64,000 bases of DNA from Citrobacter sp. JGM124 (GCF_018257795.1 NZ_JAERJD010000004.1:124001-188000), one strand, 5' to 3'; shown: positions 47,642 through 57,299, counted from the first letter of the stretch. The notes: a model not told the origin generated them from the letters alone. Numbers and translations: made by a program.

Positions 47642-49026
47642 GGGGCAAGTACCTTCAGTAATAGTGCATCATGTTCCAGGCAGCGTAAGTCGAGCCATAG
47701 CCGGCCGTCAGTAATACGGCCAATCACTGGATGTTCTAGCTCACGTAGGGTTTTGCTCAGTGCCACCAGAGTTGAGCCGCGTCCATCACGAGGCTGGAAA
47801 GTCAGCGCTGCGCTTGGCAGCTTACCTACCGGTAAAGAGCCGCTACCTATTTGTGACAGACAGGGCTCTGCACTGACGATAAAGTCCACATCAAAATAGC
47901 GGGCAAAGAGAGGCTGTAAGCGTGCAGCCTGGACTGAAATATCTTCAGCCGAACGAGTCAGTAAACGTAAGGCTGGCAAGCGCTCGGCCAGGGTTTCTGG
48001 GTGTTGGTAAAGTCGCAGAGTGGCTTCTAACGCTGCCAGAGTCATCTTGTCTGCCCGCAGCGCACGTTTCAGCGGGTGCTGCTGGAGACGGTCAATGTAG
48101 GTTTTTTTACCGACAATAATTCCCGCTTGAGGACCGCCAAGTAGTTTATCACCAGAGAAACTGACCAGGCTGACCCCATCAGCTATCAGCTGTTGTGGCA
48201 TCGGTTCTGGCGGGAGTCCCCACTGGGTTAAGTCCACCAGGGAACCACTCCCCAAGTCGGTGATCACGGGAAGACTATGCTGGTTAGCCAGGGCTACCAG
48301 TTCAGCTTCGCTCACGGATTGGGTAAAACCCTCAATATGATAATTACTGGTGTGAACTTTCATCAAGAGAGCGGTATTTTCTCCCAGCACATTACGGTAG
48401 TCAGCTAAATGAGTACGGTTAGTGGTACCCACCTCAATCAGCTGACATCCTGCCTGACGCATGACGTCAGGAATACGGAAAGCACCGCCGATTTCAACCA
48501 GTTCCCCCCGTGAGACGACCACTTCTTTGCCCTCACTACAAGCGGCTAGCATCAGGAGCACTGCCGCGGCGTTATTATTGACGATACAGGCCGCCTCTGC
48601 CCCTGTGAGCTCACACAATAAAGTGGCCACGGTTTGGTCCCGATGCCCACGTTCAGCGGTATCCAGTGAATATTCCAGTGTGACAGGTGAACCCATCACC
48701 TCACTGACAGCTTTAATCGCTGACTCTGCCTGTAATGCCCGGCCCAGATTCGTATGCAGCACGGTTCCCGTCAGATTAAGTACTGGGCGTAGCGTGCTAC
48801 GGTTACGGGTAGAGAGCCTGTCCTGGGCTTCATCGCTCCAGTTGTCACACCAGTCAGGTAAGGTTCCGTCACGACTGATTTGCGCCCGCGCCTCATCCTG
48901 TAACTCGTGAAGTATGGCGACAACACGAGTGTGACCGAACGTTTCGATCAGGGGTTGGAACGGCGCTTCACACAGTAGACGGCTGGTCGCCGGTATACGG
49001 CTAAAAAGTGTTTGTGTTGTCGTCAT
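47638..49026 (-). CDS. selA: L-seryl-tRNA(Sec) selenium transferase SelA
   Basis: The protein has 462 residues, one fewer than in E. coli. The PLP lysine is in [18 protein letters not shown]. The N-terminal tRNA-binding segment ([12 protein letters not shown]) and the [14 protein letters not shown] block are intact. It converts seryl-tRNA(Sec) to selenocysteyl-tRNA(Sec) using selenophosphate. First gene of the selAB operon. Confidence 0.96.
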   Translation of the reverse strand: MTTTQTLFSRIPATSRLLCEAPFQPLIETFGHTRVVAILHELQDEARAQISRDGTLPDWCDNWSDEAQDRLSTRNRSTLRPVLNLTGTVLHTNLGRALQAESAIKAVSEVMGSPVTLEYSLDTAERGHRDQTVATLLCELTGAEAACIVNNNAAAVLLMLAACSEGKEVVVSRGELVEIGGAFRIPDVMRQAGCQLIEVGTTNRTHLADYRNVLGENTALLMKVHTSNYHIEGFTQSVSEAELVALANQHSLPVITDLGSGSLVDLTQWGLPPEPMPQQLIADGVSLVSFSGDKLLGGPQAGIIVGKKTYIDRLQQHPLKRALRADKMTLAALEATLRLYQHPETLAERLPALRLLTRSAEDISVQAARLQPLFARYFDVDFIVSAEPCLSQIGSGSLPVGKLPSAALTFQPRDGRGSTLVALSKTLRELEHPVIGRITDGRLWLDLRCLEHDALLLKVLAP

Positions 49027-49212
49027 ATCATCACGGCATTTGAAGGGGGTGGGTTAATTGTACAAGGATACGGCATTTTATGCTTTGTTGAGTTATCCAC
49101 TAAGCTTAGTGGGAGCTTGGGACTGAAGTGCAGGCGCAATGAACCCTATGGCGCAGATTATTACTGTACAGGAGGCAATAAGACGGTTTGCCTGATAAAT
49201 GTGTAAATATTT

Positions 49213-49228
49213 TGTGATAAGTGTCACA
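49213..49228. promoter_or_regulatory. CRP site 1
   Basis: TGTGA-TAAGTG-TCACA, both half-sites perfect. The most distal of four sites upstream of mtlA. Confidence 0.85.
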
Positions 49229-49256
49229 TAAATCAAACAAAGGACGGCCTGATAAT

Positions 49257-49272
49257 TGTGATTAAGATCACA
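49257..49272. promoter_or_regulatory. CRP site 2
   Basis: TGTGA-TTAAGA-TCACA, both half-sites perfect. Its centre is 44 bases from site 1. Confidence 0.85.
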
Positions 49273-49329
49273 TTATTGCTGTGTTGATGGTTATTAAACT
49301 AGCAACATTCTTTTTTAACACCTCAATTT

Positions 49330-49345
49330 TGTGATTTAAATCACC
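49330..49345. promoter_or_regulatory. CRP-like site 3
   Basis: TGTGA-TTTAAA-TCACC, one mismatch. Its centre is 73 bases from site 2. Confidence 0.7.
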
Positions 49346-49373
49346 AAGTTGACCCACGTCCCCTGCTTGTATT

Positions 49374-49389
49374 AGTGATGTTTGTCACA
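49374..49389. promoter_or_regulatory. CRP-like site 4
   Basis: AGTGA-TGTTTG-TCACA, one mismatch. Its centre is 44 bases from site 3; the nearest to mtlA. Confidence 0.7.
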
Positions 49390-49529
49390 TAATCAGGGGC
49401 TTGCTGGACAGATACGCGATTCAGTGCCAGATTCGCAGCATTTACTGCATCTGGCTGACGATTTGTTGGCACGTTAACAATAAACCTCGGGCTGCTTTTC
49501 AGCGCGTAACACCACTAAGGGGTATGAGT

Positions 49530-51446
49530 ATGTCATCTGATATCAAGATCAAAGTGCAAAGCTTTGGTCGTTTCCTCAGCAACATGGTAATGCCAAACAT
49601 TGGGGCGTTCATCGCCTGGGGGATTATCACTGCATTATTTATTCCTACCGGCTGGTGGCCTAATGAAGAGCTGGCGAAGCTCGTGGGGCCGATGATCACT
49701 TATCTTTTACCACTGCTGATCGGTTTTACCGGTGGGCGGCTGATAGGCGGTGATCGTGGTGGTGTCGTTGGTGCTATTACCACGATGGGGGTTATTGCCG
49801 GTGCGGATATGCCTATGTTCTTGGGGGCAATGATTGCTGGTCCTCTTGGTGGTTGGGCAATCAAGCACTTTGACAGCTGGGTAGATGGTAAGATCAAATC
49901 TGGCTTTGAAATGCTGGTGAACAACTTCTCGGCGGGTATCATCGGTATGATCCTCGCGATTCTGGCATTCCTTGGCATAGGTCCTGCGGTAGAAGTACTC
50001 TCTAAAATACTGGCGGCAGGTGTTCATTTCATGGTTGTCCATGACATGCTGCCACTGGCTTCTATCTTTGTAGAACCGGCAAAAATTCTGTTCCTGAATA
50101 ATGCCATCAACCACGGTATTTTCTCTCCGTTGGGTATCCAGCAGTCCCATGAACTGGGCAAGTCTATTTTCTTCCTGATTGAAGCGAACCCAGGCCCGGG
50201 TTTAGGTGTACTGCTGGCTTATATGTTCTTTGGTCGTGGTAACGCGAAGCAATCCGCTGGTGGCGCTGCTATTATCGAGTTCCTTGGTGGTATCCATGAA
50301 ATCTATTTCCCTTATGTTCTGATGAACCCACGTTTACTGCTGGCGGTAATCCTCGGCGGTATGACTGGCGTATTTACCTTGACCCTGTTTGACGGTGGTC
50401 TGGTTTCTCCTGCTTCTCCTGGTTCTATTCTTGCGGTTCTGGCGATGACTCCAAAAGGAGCCTATTTCGCCAACATCGCTGCTATTGTTGCTGCAACAGT
50501 CGTCTCCTTTGTTGTTGCTGCCATCTTGTTGAAAACCAGTAAAGTTAAAGAAGAAGAAGGCGGCCTGGAAGCGGCATCTCGCCGTATGCAGGATATGAAG
50601 GCTCAGTCTAAGGGTGCGGCTCAGTCTGCTTCAACAGACGTGTCGAATGATCTTGGCCACGTACGTAAAATCATCGTAGCTTGTGATGCCGGTATGGGAT
50701 CCAGTGCTATGGGCGCTGGGGTGCTGCGTAAGAAAGTCAGTGATGCAGGACTGAAAAATATTTCCGTGACGAACTGCGCGATAAATAACTTACCAAACGA
50801 TGTTGATCTGGTGATTACTCACCGTGATTTGACTGAACGCGCTATGCGTCAGGCACCGCATGCTCAGCATATTTCTCTGACTAACTTCCTTGATAGTGGC
50901 CTTTATACCAGCCTTACTGAACGTTTAGTGGCGGCTCAACACATTAGTGAAAATGAAGAAAAAGTGATCGAAAGCCTGGAAGACAGTTTTGTTGCCACTG
51001 AGGACGAGCTGTTTAAACCGAGTGCCAGTAATATTTTCCTTGGTTTACAAGCCAGCACCAAAGAAGAGGCGATTCGATTTGCCGGTGAGCAACTGGTGAA
51101 AGGAGGATATGTTGAGCCTGAGTATGTTGATGCGATGTTTGCACGTGAAAAACTGACCCCAACGTACCTTGGTGAAGGTATTGCTGTTCCTCATGGCACC
51201 GTAGAAGCCAAAGATCGGGTTCTGAAAACTGGTGTGGTGTTCTGCCAGTACCCACAGGGTGTTCATTTTGGCGAAGAACCTGAGGATATCGCTCACTTGG
51301 TTATCGGGATTGCAGCACGTAATAACGAACATATTCAAGTGATTACCAGTCTGACCAACGCGCTGGATGATGATTCAGTTATTGAGCGCCTCGTCAATAC
51401 CACCGATGTTCAGGAAGTTCTGGATCTTCTGGCGGGTAAAAAATAA
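49530..51446 (+). CDS. mtlA: Mannitol PTS permease EIICBA
   Basis: I choose the ATG at 49530 (seven bases after AAGGGG; the ATG at 49524 is too close), which matches E. coli and gives 638 residues. The IIC domain (to about residue 340) includes GGIHEIYFPYVLMNPR. IIB has the phosphocysteine in IVACDAGMGSSAMG. IIA has the phosphohistidine in GIAVPHGTVEAKD. It imports and phosphorylates mannitol to mannitol 1-phosphate. First gene of mtlADR, behind four CRP sites. Confidence 0.97.
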   Translation: MSSDIKIKVQSFGRFLSNMVMPNIGAFIAWGIITALFIPTGWWPNEELAKLVGPMITYLLPLLIGFTGGRLIGGDRGGVVGAITTMGVIAGADMPMFLGAMIAGPLGGWAIKHFDSWVDGKIKSGFEMLVNNFSAGIIGMILAILAFLGIGPAVEVLSKILAAGVHFMVVHDMLPLASIFVEPAKILFLNNAINHGIFSPLGIQQSHELGKSIFFLIEANPGPGLGVLLAYMFFGRGNAKQSAGGAAIIEFLGGIHEIYFPYVLMNPRLLLAVILGGMTGVFTLTLFDGGLVSPASPGSILAVLAMTPKGAYFANIAAIVAATVVSFVVAAILLKTSKVKEEEGGLEAASRRMQDMKAQSKGAAQSASTDVSNDLGHVRKIIVACDAGMGSSAMGAGVLRKKVSDAGLKNISVTNCAINNLPNDVDLVITHRDLTERAMRQAPHAQHISLTNFLDSGLYTSLTERLVAAQHISENEEKVIESLEDSFVATEDELFKPSASNIFLGLQASTKEEAIRFAGEQLVKGGYVEPEYVDAMFAREKLTPTYLGEGIAVPHGTVEAKDRVLKTGVVFCQYPQGVHFGEEPEDIAHLVIGIAARNNEHIQVITSLTNALDDDSVIERLVNTTDVQEVLDLLAGKK

Positions 51447-51458
51447 GACCTTCTGTAT

Positions 51459-51483
51459 ACCCTCTTCATTATCTGGAGAGGGT
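51459..51483 (+). other. Intercistronic hairpin mtlA-mtlD
   Basis: A 7-bp stem ACCCTCT/AGAGGGT with an 11-base loop and no T-run. It probably protects the mtlA message end or tunes expression of the distal genes rather than stopping transcription. Confidence 0.5.
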
Positions 51484-51510
51484 TGACTCACATTGAAAAA
51501 GGGTAACGCA

Positions 51511-52665
51511 ATGAAAGCATTACATTTTGGTGCAGGGAATATCGGTCGTGGGTTTATCGGGAAATTACTTGCTGATGCAGGTTTTCAGTTAACTTTTGCT
51601 GACGTTAACCCAGTCTTGCTGGATGCTATCAACGCCCGTCACAGTTACCAAGTGCATGTTGTCGGTGAAGAGCAACAGATTGATACTGTTTCCAACGTGA
51701 ATGCGGTTAGCAGTATTGGTGAAGAAGTGGTGCAGTTGATTGCCGAGGTGGATTTGATCACGACTGCTGTCGGGCCAGTTGTCCTTGAGCGTATCGCCCC
51801 GACACTGGCTGAAGGTCTGATGCTCCGCCGTGCCCGTAGTAATGAAACCCCTCTTAATATTATCGCTTGCGAGAATATGGTGCGTGGTACCAGCCAGCTT
51901 AAAGAGCATGTTAAACAGGCCCTGTCCGATGATGATTGGGTATGGGTTGAGCAGCATGTCGGTTTCGTTGACTCTGCTGTTGACCGTATCGTTCCGCCTT
52001 CAGAGTCAGCCACCAATGACCCATTAGAAGTGACAGTCGAAACCTTTAGTGAGTGGATCGTCGATAAAACACAATTTAAAGGTGAACCTCCAGTGATTGC
52101 TGGAATGGAACTGACAGATAACTTGATGGCGTTTGTTGAGCGTAAGCTCTTCACGCTGAACACCGGACATGCTATAACCGCGTACCTCGGTCAGCTTGCA
52201 GGCCATCAGACCATCCGTGATGCTATTCTCGATGCTGATATTCGTGCGGTCGTCAAAGGTGCAATGGAAGAGAGTGGTGCTGTTCTGATCAAACGCTATG
52301 GTTTTGATGAGCAAAAACATGCAGCTTATATTAATAAAATCCTTGGCCGTTTTGAGAATGCACACCTGAAAGATGATGTTGAACGTGTTGGCCGTCAGCC
52401 TTTGCGTAAACTCAGCTCCGGAGATCGCCTGATTAAACCGTTACTGGGTACGCTGGAATATGATCTACCGCACCAGAATCTGATCGAAGGGATTGCGGCA
52501 GCACTCCATTACCGCAGTGAGCAGGACCCACAAGCCCAACAGCTGGAAGCACTGCTGGTCAGTAAGGGGACGGAAGCGACCCTGGCAGAACTCTCCGGGC
52601 TGGATATTAATAGTGATGTTGTGGCCAAAGCAGTTCAAGCCCACAAGGCGAAAGCGAAGGCCTAA
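51511..52665 (+). CDS. mtlD: Mannitol-1-phosphate 5-dehydrogenase
   Basis: The ATG at 51511 behind AAAGGG gives 384 residues; the TTG at 51493 is in frame but unlikely. The NAD-binding site is the opening [18 protein letters not shown]. The catalytic region [28 protein letters not shown] is nearly identical to E. coli. It oxidises mannitol 1-phosphate to fructose 6-phosphate. Confidence 0.97.
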   Translation: MKALHFGAGNIGRGFIGKLLADAGFQLTFADVNPVLLDAINARHSYQVHVVGEEQQIDTVSNVNAVSSIGEEVVQLIAEVDLITTAVGPVVLERIAPTLAEGLMLRRARSNETPLNIIACENMVRGTSQLKEHVKQALSDDDWVWVEQHVGFVDSAVDRIVPPSESATNDPLEVTVETFSEWIVDKTQFKGEPPVIAGMELTDNLMAFVERKLFTLNTGHAITAYLGQLAGHQTIRDAILDADIRAVVKGAMEESGAVLIKRYGFDEQKHAAYINKILGRFENAHLKDDVERVGRQPLRKLSSGDRLIKPLLGTLEYDLPHQNLIEGIAAALHYRSEQDPQAQQLEALLVSKGTEATLAELSGLDINSDVVAKAVQAHKAKAKA

Positions 52666-52678
52666 TAAGATAGCGAGC

Positions 52679-52700
52679 GGGAACAGTGGATGCTGTTCCC
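52679..52700 (+). other. Intercistronic hairpin mtlD-mtlR
   Basis: An 8-bp perfect stem GGGAACAG/CTGTTCCC with a 6-base loop and no T-run; a likely processing or stability element between the operon genes. Confidence 0.5.
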
Positions 52701-52725
52701 TAACCCAATTCAGTGACAGGCAAAA

Positions 52726-53253
52726 ATGGAAGAAACCCAGGCCTTTGAGAATCATGTGCTTGAGCGTCTTAATGCGGGTAAAACAGTACGCAGTTTACTG
52801 ATTGCGACAGTCGAATTGTTGACGGATGCCGTTAATCTTCTGTTGCTTCAGGTATTTCGCAAAGATGATTATGCAGTGAAATATGCTGTTGAACCCTTAC
52901 TGGACGGCGATGGCCCGTTGGGGGAACTGTCTGTAAGATTGAAGCTGATCTATGGGCTCGGCGTACTGGGGCGTTATGAGTATGAGGATTGCGAGCTGTT
53001 GATGGCGCTTCGTGAAGAACTCAATTACGATGGCAACGAATACAGTTTCATTGACGATGAAATTTTGGGCCCTTTTGGTGAGCTGCATTGTGTTGCAGCC
53101 CTCCCTGTCGCCGCGAACTTTATCGATGACAGTGACCCTACGCTTCTTGCCATGCAGCGTAAGCGTTATTTACAAGTTGTGCGTTCTACCATGGTTCTTT
53201 CTCTGACTGAGCTGATTTCAAAAATCAGCTTGAAAAAAGCCTTCCAGAAGTAG
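52726..53253 (+). CDS. mtlR: Mannitol operon repressor MtlR
   Basis: The protein has 175 residues, all-helical, and matches E. coli MtlR from ETQAFENHVLERLNAGKTVRS to the identical end SLTELISKISLKKAFQK; the E. coli protein has about 20 extra N-terminal residues. MtlR represses mtlADR without a classical helix-turn-helix. The ATG is preceded by an AGG site at the usual distance. Confidence 0.95.
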   Translation: MEETQAFENHVLERLNAGKTVRSLLIATVELLTDAVNLLLLQVFRKDDYAVKYAVEPLLDGDGPLGELSVRLKLIYGLGVLGRYEYEDCELLMALREELNYDGNEYSFIDDEILGPFGELHCVAALPVAANFIDDSDPTLLAMQRKRYLQVVRSTMVLSLTELISKISLKKAFQK

Positions 53254-53324
53254 TCTATTTCACGTCATCTGCCGGGATAGTGTATCCTGTTGCGCAAATA
53301 TCCTTTTATTCACGGTAAGACACA

Positions 53325-53687
53325 ATGAAAGAAGTCGAAAAAGCAGAAATTAAACGTCTCAGCGATCGTCTGGATGCCATCGGTCATCAACAGGCGGATA
53401 TGTCTTTGGTAAATGAAGCTGAAAAATATGCTGAACTGGAAAAAGAGAAAGCGACACTTGAGATAGAAATTGCCCGTCTCAATGCGGTGCGTAACCAAAA
53501 ATTGAGCAAAGAAGCTCAGAAGTTACAGGCACTCCCTTACCGCCGCGCAATTACCAAAAAAGAGCAGGCGGATATGGGTAAACTCAAAAAATCAGTGCGT
53601 GGCCTGGTTATTGTTCACCCAATGACGGCGCTGGGCCGTGAGATGGAGCTGAAAGAGATGACTGGTTTTTCCCGTACCGATTTCTGA
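53325..53687 (+). CDS. yibL: YibL, ribosome-associated DUF2810 protein
   Basis: The protein has 120 residues, closely similar to E. coli YibL (opening [19 protein letters not shown], then a coiled coil, and [20 protein letters not shown]). It is basic and helical; in E. coli it co-purifies with ribosomes. The position directly after mtlR is the same as in E. coli. Confidence 0.95.
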   Translation: MKEVEKAEIKRLSDRLDAIGHQQADMSLVNEAEKYAELEKEKATLEIEIARLNAVRNQKLSKEAQKLQALPYRRAITKKEQADMGKLKKSVRGLVIVHPMTALGREMELKEMTGFSRTDF

Positions 53688-53695
53688 TCGTTGCC

Positions 53696-53737
53696 CTGCT
53701 TCACGTCACCTGTTACGTGAAGCAGCCTCTCTTTTTT
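53696..53737 (+). terminator. Intrinsic terminator after yibL
   Basis: An 11-bp perfect stem (53696-53706, CTGCTTCACGT, with 53715-53725) has an 8-base loop and is followed by CCTCTCTTTTTT. Confidence 0.9.
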
Positions 53738-53846
53738 CCTGCCTGAAAAACATTCAATTATTCTGAACTTGTTTGGCTGATTGTTCCGCTAACATTACTT
53801 CCTGTGTCTGGTTAACATTATTTCATCAAAGGCATAAGGCCTTTTA

Positions 53847-54110
53847 ATGACAAAGATAACCAAGATGAAAAGTATCAAATATTTTGTTGTAGCTATGACT
53901 ATGGCCGTCTCTTTTTCTGGTTTTGCGGCAGCAATACCAAATAGTGCCGGACATAAACTGGGAACAGTTTCTGTGAGCGGGGCCCCTACTGTTGATAGTC
54001 TCAGTGCACAGCTTCAGGAAAAGGCGAAAAAGGCCGGAGCAAGTTCTATCCGTATTGTTTCCGCGGGTGGTAATAACAAAATGTTTGGTGTTGCTGAAAT
54101 CTATAACTAA
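53847..54110 (+). CDS. DUF1471 (YhcN/BhsA-type) small periplasmic protein
   Basis: The product is 87 residues from the ATG at 53847 (AAGG site seven bases upstream) or 81 from the ATG at 53865, which starts more like other family members (MKSIKYFV). A signal peptide ending F-A-A-A is followed by the DUF1471 fold: G-T-V-S-V-S-G, a helix with LSAQLQEKAKKAGASSIRIVSA, and the ending G-V-A-E-I-Y. Family members (YhcN, BhsA, McbA) respond to stress and affect biofilm. Confidence 0.85.
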   Translation: MTKITKMKSIKYFVVAMTMAVSFSGFAAAIPNSAGHKLGTVSVSGAPTVDSLSAQLQEKAKKAGASSIRIVSAGGNNKMFGVAEIYN

Positions 54111-54128
54111 TATTTCTTATCACAAAAT

Positions 54129-54158
54129 GGGCCGCTTATGCGGCCCGTGTTGTTTTAC
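54129..54158. terminator. Hairpin terminator between convergent genes
   Basis: GGGCCGC-TTAT-GCGGCCC (54129-54146), followed on the + strand by GTGTTGTTTTA; on the minus strand by CATTTTGTG. It probably serves both genes. Confidence 0.75.
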
Positions 54159-54161
54159 CCT

Positions 54162-54422
54162 TTAGGCGTTGGACTCTTTTGGCCCTAACATCAGGATGCC
54201 AACGGGGATAGAGACCAGAATGGTAAAGACAATACTGTACAGGAATGTCCAGGCGCCCTGAATAAAGAACAGTGACGTTTCCCACTGACTCATTGGCAAA
54301 TTGTATTGATCCACAACACCTTCAAAGGTAATCGTGGAGATTATCGATAATACAATCAAGAAGGCCACTGAAACGAAAATCAGGAATTTTTTACCTTCCG
54401 GGGTACGAAGTTTATGCCGCAT
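54162..54422 (-). CDS. Small inner-membrane protein, DUF2534-like
   Basis: The protein has 86 residues with two membrane helices (about residues 12-34 and 53-77) joined by a loop with FEGVVDQYNLPMSQWETSLF. The R-T-P-E-G-K-K-F-L opening resembles what I remember of DUF2534 proteins of enterobacteria, though I cannot verify it. Function unknown. It starts from the ATG at 54422 with an AGGAAAG site. Confidence 0.7.
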   Translation of the reverse strand: MRHKLRTPEGKKFLIFVSVAFLIVLSIISTITFEGVVDQYNLPMSQWETSLFFIQGAWTFLYSIVFTILVSIPVGILMLGPKESNA

Positions 54423-54482
54423 AAAGCTTTCCTCATATTAATGCTTTAAAACCATGACCTGTGCAGGTCAGCATGAATAACG

Positions 54483-56549
54483 TTAAAATGTCATACTCAA
54501 CTTTCCCCAGAATGTTCTTCCAGGTTCGTTAACGGATGTCTTCGCTGAATAGCCAAAGCTACTATTGCCCGCAAGATTAAGATGCTCACTGTATGTTTTA
54601 TTAAACAGGTTATCCACCCCGGCGCTCAAATTCACAGCAGAATTGATTCGGTAAGTGGCATTGGCTGAAAAGAGGGTGAATCCGGCGGAGGAGCTAAAGT
54701 CTTTCCCTACTACGTTCCCTTCGTTAAGCGCAATGCGGTGCTGGCTGCTCACGATCCTTAATAAACCGGTACTGCTCCAGTTTCCCTTTTCCCAGGTCAA
54801 CCCGAAACGGGTCTCCAGAGGGGGGATTTGCGGTAATGGTTGATTATCGGTACGATTTTTTCCCCAGGAATAGGCGAGGCTGGCATCCGTTTTCCAGTTA
54901 TCTGTCAGCTGATAACTGACACCTGTCTCCGCCCCCATGATAGTCGCATTAACATTGTCCGCCTGGCTGCGCCAGGCATTATGAGGATCATAGCGGAATA
55001 GAATAAAATCATCTACGCGCCCAAGATAGGCTGAAATCCAGCCATTAACCCGTTCACCGCTATACTGAGCACCAAGATCAAGTTGGGTGGTTTTCTCACT
55101 CTTGATATTATCGAACACATCTCTGGTTCCACCGGGACCCTCATTGGGGGAAAACAGCTCCCAGTAATCAGGGAAACGTTCTGTATAACCCACTCCGGCG
55201 TAGAACATGACAGGCATTGAAGAGAGTGTGTGTTCAACACGCATAAACCCTGCTGGCAGGGTATCTTTACGTTCAGCCGATCCCGGATGGCTGTAGTTAT
55301 CAGCCTGCACCCGGTCAAGCCTGGCTCCACTGATAAGTTTGTTTTGCTCGTTAGCATGCCAGGTTAATTCACCAAAAAAGCCGTAATCCTGGAAGCGTGC
55401 ATCTTTCTTCCAGTCACTGTTGCTTTTACTACGGTGGGTATTTTCCTGAAGGTCACTCCCCCCACGCAGCTCATAGTCTGACCATAGCCAGGTTCCCATC
55501 ATGCGCCCCCCGACGGTGCGCCGGTCCAGCTGCATGGCCATGCCTGTCGACATTCCTGAATGGCCGTTATTCATTGCAGTAGCCGTGGCTGCTTTGGCGC
55601 ATTTACAACGACTTTCCCCGGAACTGGAAGAGGAAGACATCGACATCATGCTGCCAGGTGAGCGCAGGGAGTAGTTATCCATTATATGGTTGGCATAGTT
55701 ATAATAGACATTGGCTTCAAACTGCTCGAAAACTTCACCAATATTAACCTGTTCAAAGCGCATGCCCAGACTGTCACGTTTAAATTGTGAACCGTCCATA
55801 CTACGCCCTGCATAACGGGCTTCGCCGTTACCTTTTCCTGCCGTGACTTCCAACAGCGTGTCTTTATCAGGTGTCCAGCCTATGGCCATATCCCCATTCC
55901 ACTTATCCCATCGTGATGGCACGCGCTGGCCATTGCCATCACTGTAGTCATTAGCGTGGGACTTATTACCAGTTAATCGAACGTAACCCGTTTCATTACC
56001 AAAACTGGTATCCAGGTTGGTATCCCAGCGTTGATTGGAGGCTGTTAATGCGCTGGCTGTTCCTTTTATTCCCGGTTCATCAAACCGTGGAGGCTCCCGG
56101 TCAAAACGCAGTGTGCCGGCAGAGTTTCCTGCGCCCCACAGCACGGTCTGGGGGCCTTTCACCAATGTCATAATGTCGAAATTTTCTGGTGAAATATAGG
56201 ATGTTGGGGCATCCATCCGTGCCGGGCAGGCACCGAGCATTTCACCATTATTGGTCAATATACGCAGGCGAGAACCGAACATACCACGAAATACTGGGTC
56301 ACCATTGGTGCCACCATTACGAATCTGTGAGAACCCTGGAATCGTTTTAAGATAGTCGGATCCATCGCTTGCCGGAACGGGCTGACGTGGTGTCTTGGGT
56401 GAGGTTATCACTTCAAGGGGGGAGTGCGCTGGCGCGGTAACAATCATGACAGAGTCATCATGTTTTTCTGCCGCCTGGGCTGCTGAGTTGACGAGTGCCA
56501 TAAGTATGAATGATGTCAGTGGAGTGTATTTTATCATCAAGACTTTCAT
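54483..56549 (-). CDS. TonB-dependent copper-type receptor (OprC-like)
   Basis: The product has 688 residues; the ATG at 56549 has an AAGG site and gives a signal peptide ending A-Q-A-A. The TonB box is S-V-M-I-V-T-A. The plug has PVPASDGSDYLKTIPGFSQIRNGGTNGDPVFRGMFGSRL, GACPARMDAPTSYISPENFD and LVKGPQTVLWGAGNSAGTLRFDREPP, the pattern of TonB-dependent copper receptors. One external loop (about residues 300-345) is rich in Met and Ser with a CKC pair, plausible copper ligands. The barrel ends W-G-K-L-S-M-T-F. It follows the DUF2946 gene, from which it is separated by 82 bases. Confidence 0.88.
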   Translation of the reverse strand: MKVLMIKYTPLTSFILMALVNSAAQAAEKHDDSVMIVTAPAHSPLEVITSPKTPRQPVPASDGSDYLKTIPGFSQIRNGGTNGDPVFRGMFGSRLRILTNNGEMLGACPARMDAPTSYISPENFDIMTLVKGPQTVLWGAGNSAGTLRFDREPPRFDEPGIKGTASALTASNQRWDTNLDTSFGNETGYVRLTGNKSHANDYSDGNGQRVPSRWDKWNGDMAIGWTPDKDTLLEVTAGKGNGEARYAGRSMDGSQFKRDSLGMRFEQVNIGEVFEQFEANVYYNYANHIMDNYSLRSPGSMMSMSSSSSSGESRCKCAKAATATAMNNGHSGMSTGMAMQLDRRTVGGRMMGTWLWSDYELRGGSDLQENTHRSKSNSDWKKDARFQDYGFFGELTWHANEQNKLISGARLDRVQADNYSHPGSAERKDTLPAGFMRVEHTLSSMPVMFYAGVGYTERFPDYWELFSPNEGPGGTRDVFDNIKSEKTTQLDLGAQYSGERVNGWISAYLGRVDDFILFRYDPHNAWRSQADNVNATIMGAETGVSYQLTDNWKTDASLAYSWGKNRTDNQPLPQIPPLETRFGLTWEKGNWSSTGLLRIVSSQHRIALNEGNVVGKDFSSSAGFTLFSANATYRINSAVNLSAGVDNLFNKTYSEHLNLAGNSSFGYSAKTSVNEPGRTFWGKLSMTF

Positions 56550-56631
56550 CTCTAACCTTGCTGTTTTTCAGGCGTAATACATCATCTCCGTAACCGGATT
56601 GAGTGTTATTACGTTAGGTATTTTCTAAGCG

Positions 56632-57096
56632 TTAGTACTGAAATACAGAAGGAGGGGCGCGAGCGAGTTGTGGGTTCCAGGGGCGAAAAAGGGGAGTGAA
56701 GAAAAGCGCGACAGGCACCAGTCGGATAACAAAATGGAGCAATAGCCAGAGTAAAAATGCCAGGGTAAACAGAATAAAAGGAAGATGTATCAATAACTGG
56801 CAATAGCCACAGGCCATCTCTTCCATAGGCGACATAACCTGGCCTGGCGTCATAAGCATCATGGGATGAACCGACATTGACGGGCAGGTTGTAGGCACGG
56901 GCATGTCATGATGCGAGTGGTGCATCATGGAGTGGGTCATAGACGTTGACGCGTCAGGATGGGTGCAGTCTGCATGGTGCATCATCGCTTTAGAAATCAG
57001 TGGTGCAATAAATAGCATCATGATTGCTGCCATCGCCAGCCACGTCCCAGTGCGCCAGGCTAACGTACCTTTGAACAAAATGTTACCAAAGAGCAA
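56632..57096 (-). CDS. DUF2946-type Met/His-rich membrane protein
   Basis: The protein has 154 residues. A first membrane helix (about 19-38) is followed by a stretch packed with His and Met (KAMMHHADCTH, MTHSMMHHSHHDM) and a conserved ACGYCQLLIHLP motif leading into a second helix, as in DUF2946 proteins, which typically neighbour copper receptors. The first gene of a probable two-gene copper operon with the receptor. It probably binds Cu(I) at the periplasmic face; this is inferred from composition and context. Confidence 0.8.
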   Translation of the reverse strand: MLFGNILFKGTLAWRTGTWLAMAAIMMLFIAPLISKAMMHHADCTHPDASTSMTHSMMHHSHHDMPVPTTCPSMSVHPMMLMTPGQVMSPMEEMACGYCQLLIHLPFILFTLAFLLWLLLHFVIRLVPVALFFTPLFRPWNPQLARAPPSVFQY

Positions 57097-57299
57097 TTTA
57101 ATTGACGAGAGTGTAGCTGATTTAACCGCGATTTGTTACAAAAAACGGCATCATTGTGCCATTCAGCAAACCAGATTCAACTGCTGCCGGGCCGGGCTAA
57201 TGGTTTACTCAGATCATAAGGGAGCCGGCAACAGGGAACGTCCTGGGAGACGAGGAACGACGGTGAGACAAGCACGCCGATACATCGAGTGGGGGATAA

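Larger units (their letters stand above)
49027..49529. promoter_or_regulatory. selA-mtlA divergent regulatory region
   Basis: No gene. It holds four CRP-like sites (listed separately) on the mtlA side and the selAB promoter on the other. The mtlA leader runs to the ribosome site AAGGGG at 49517-49522. Confidence 0.7.
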
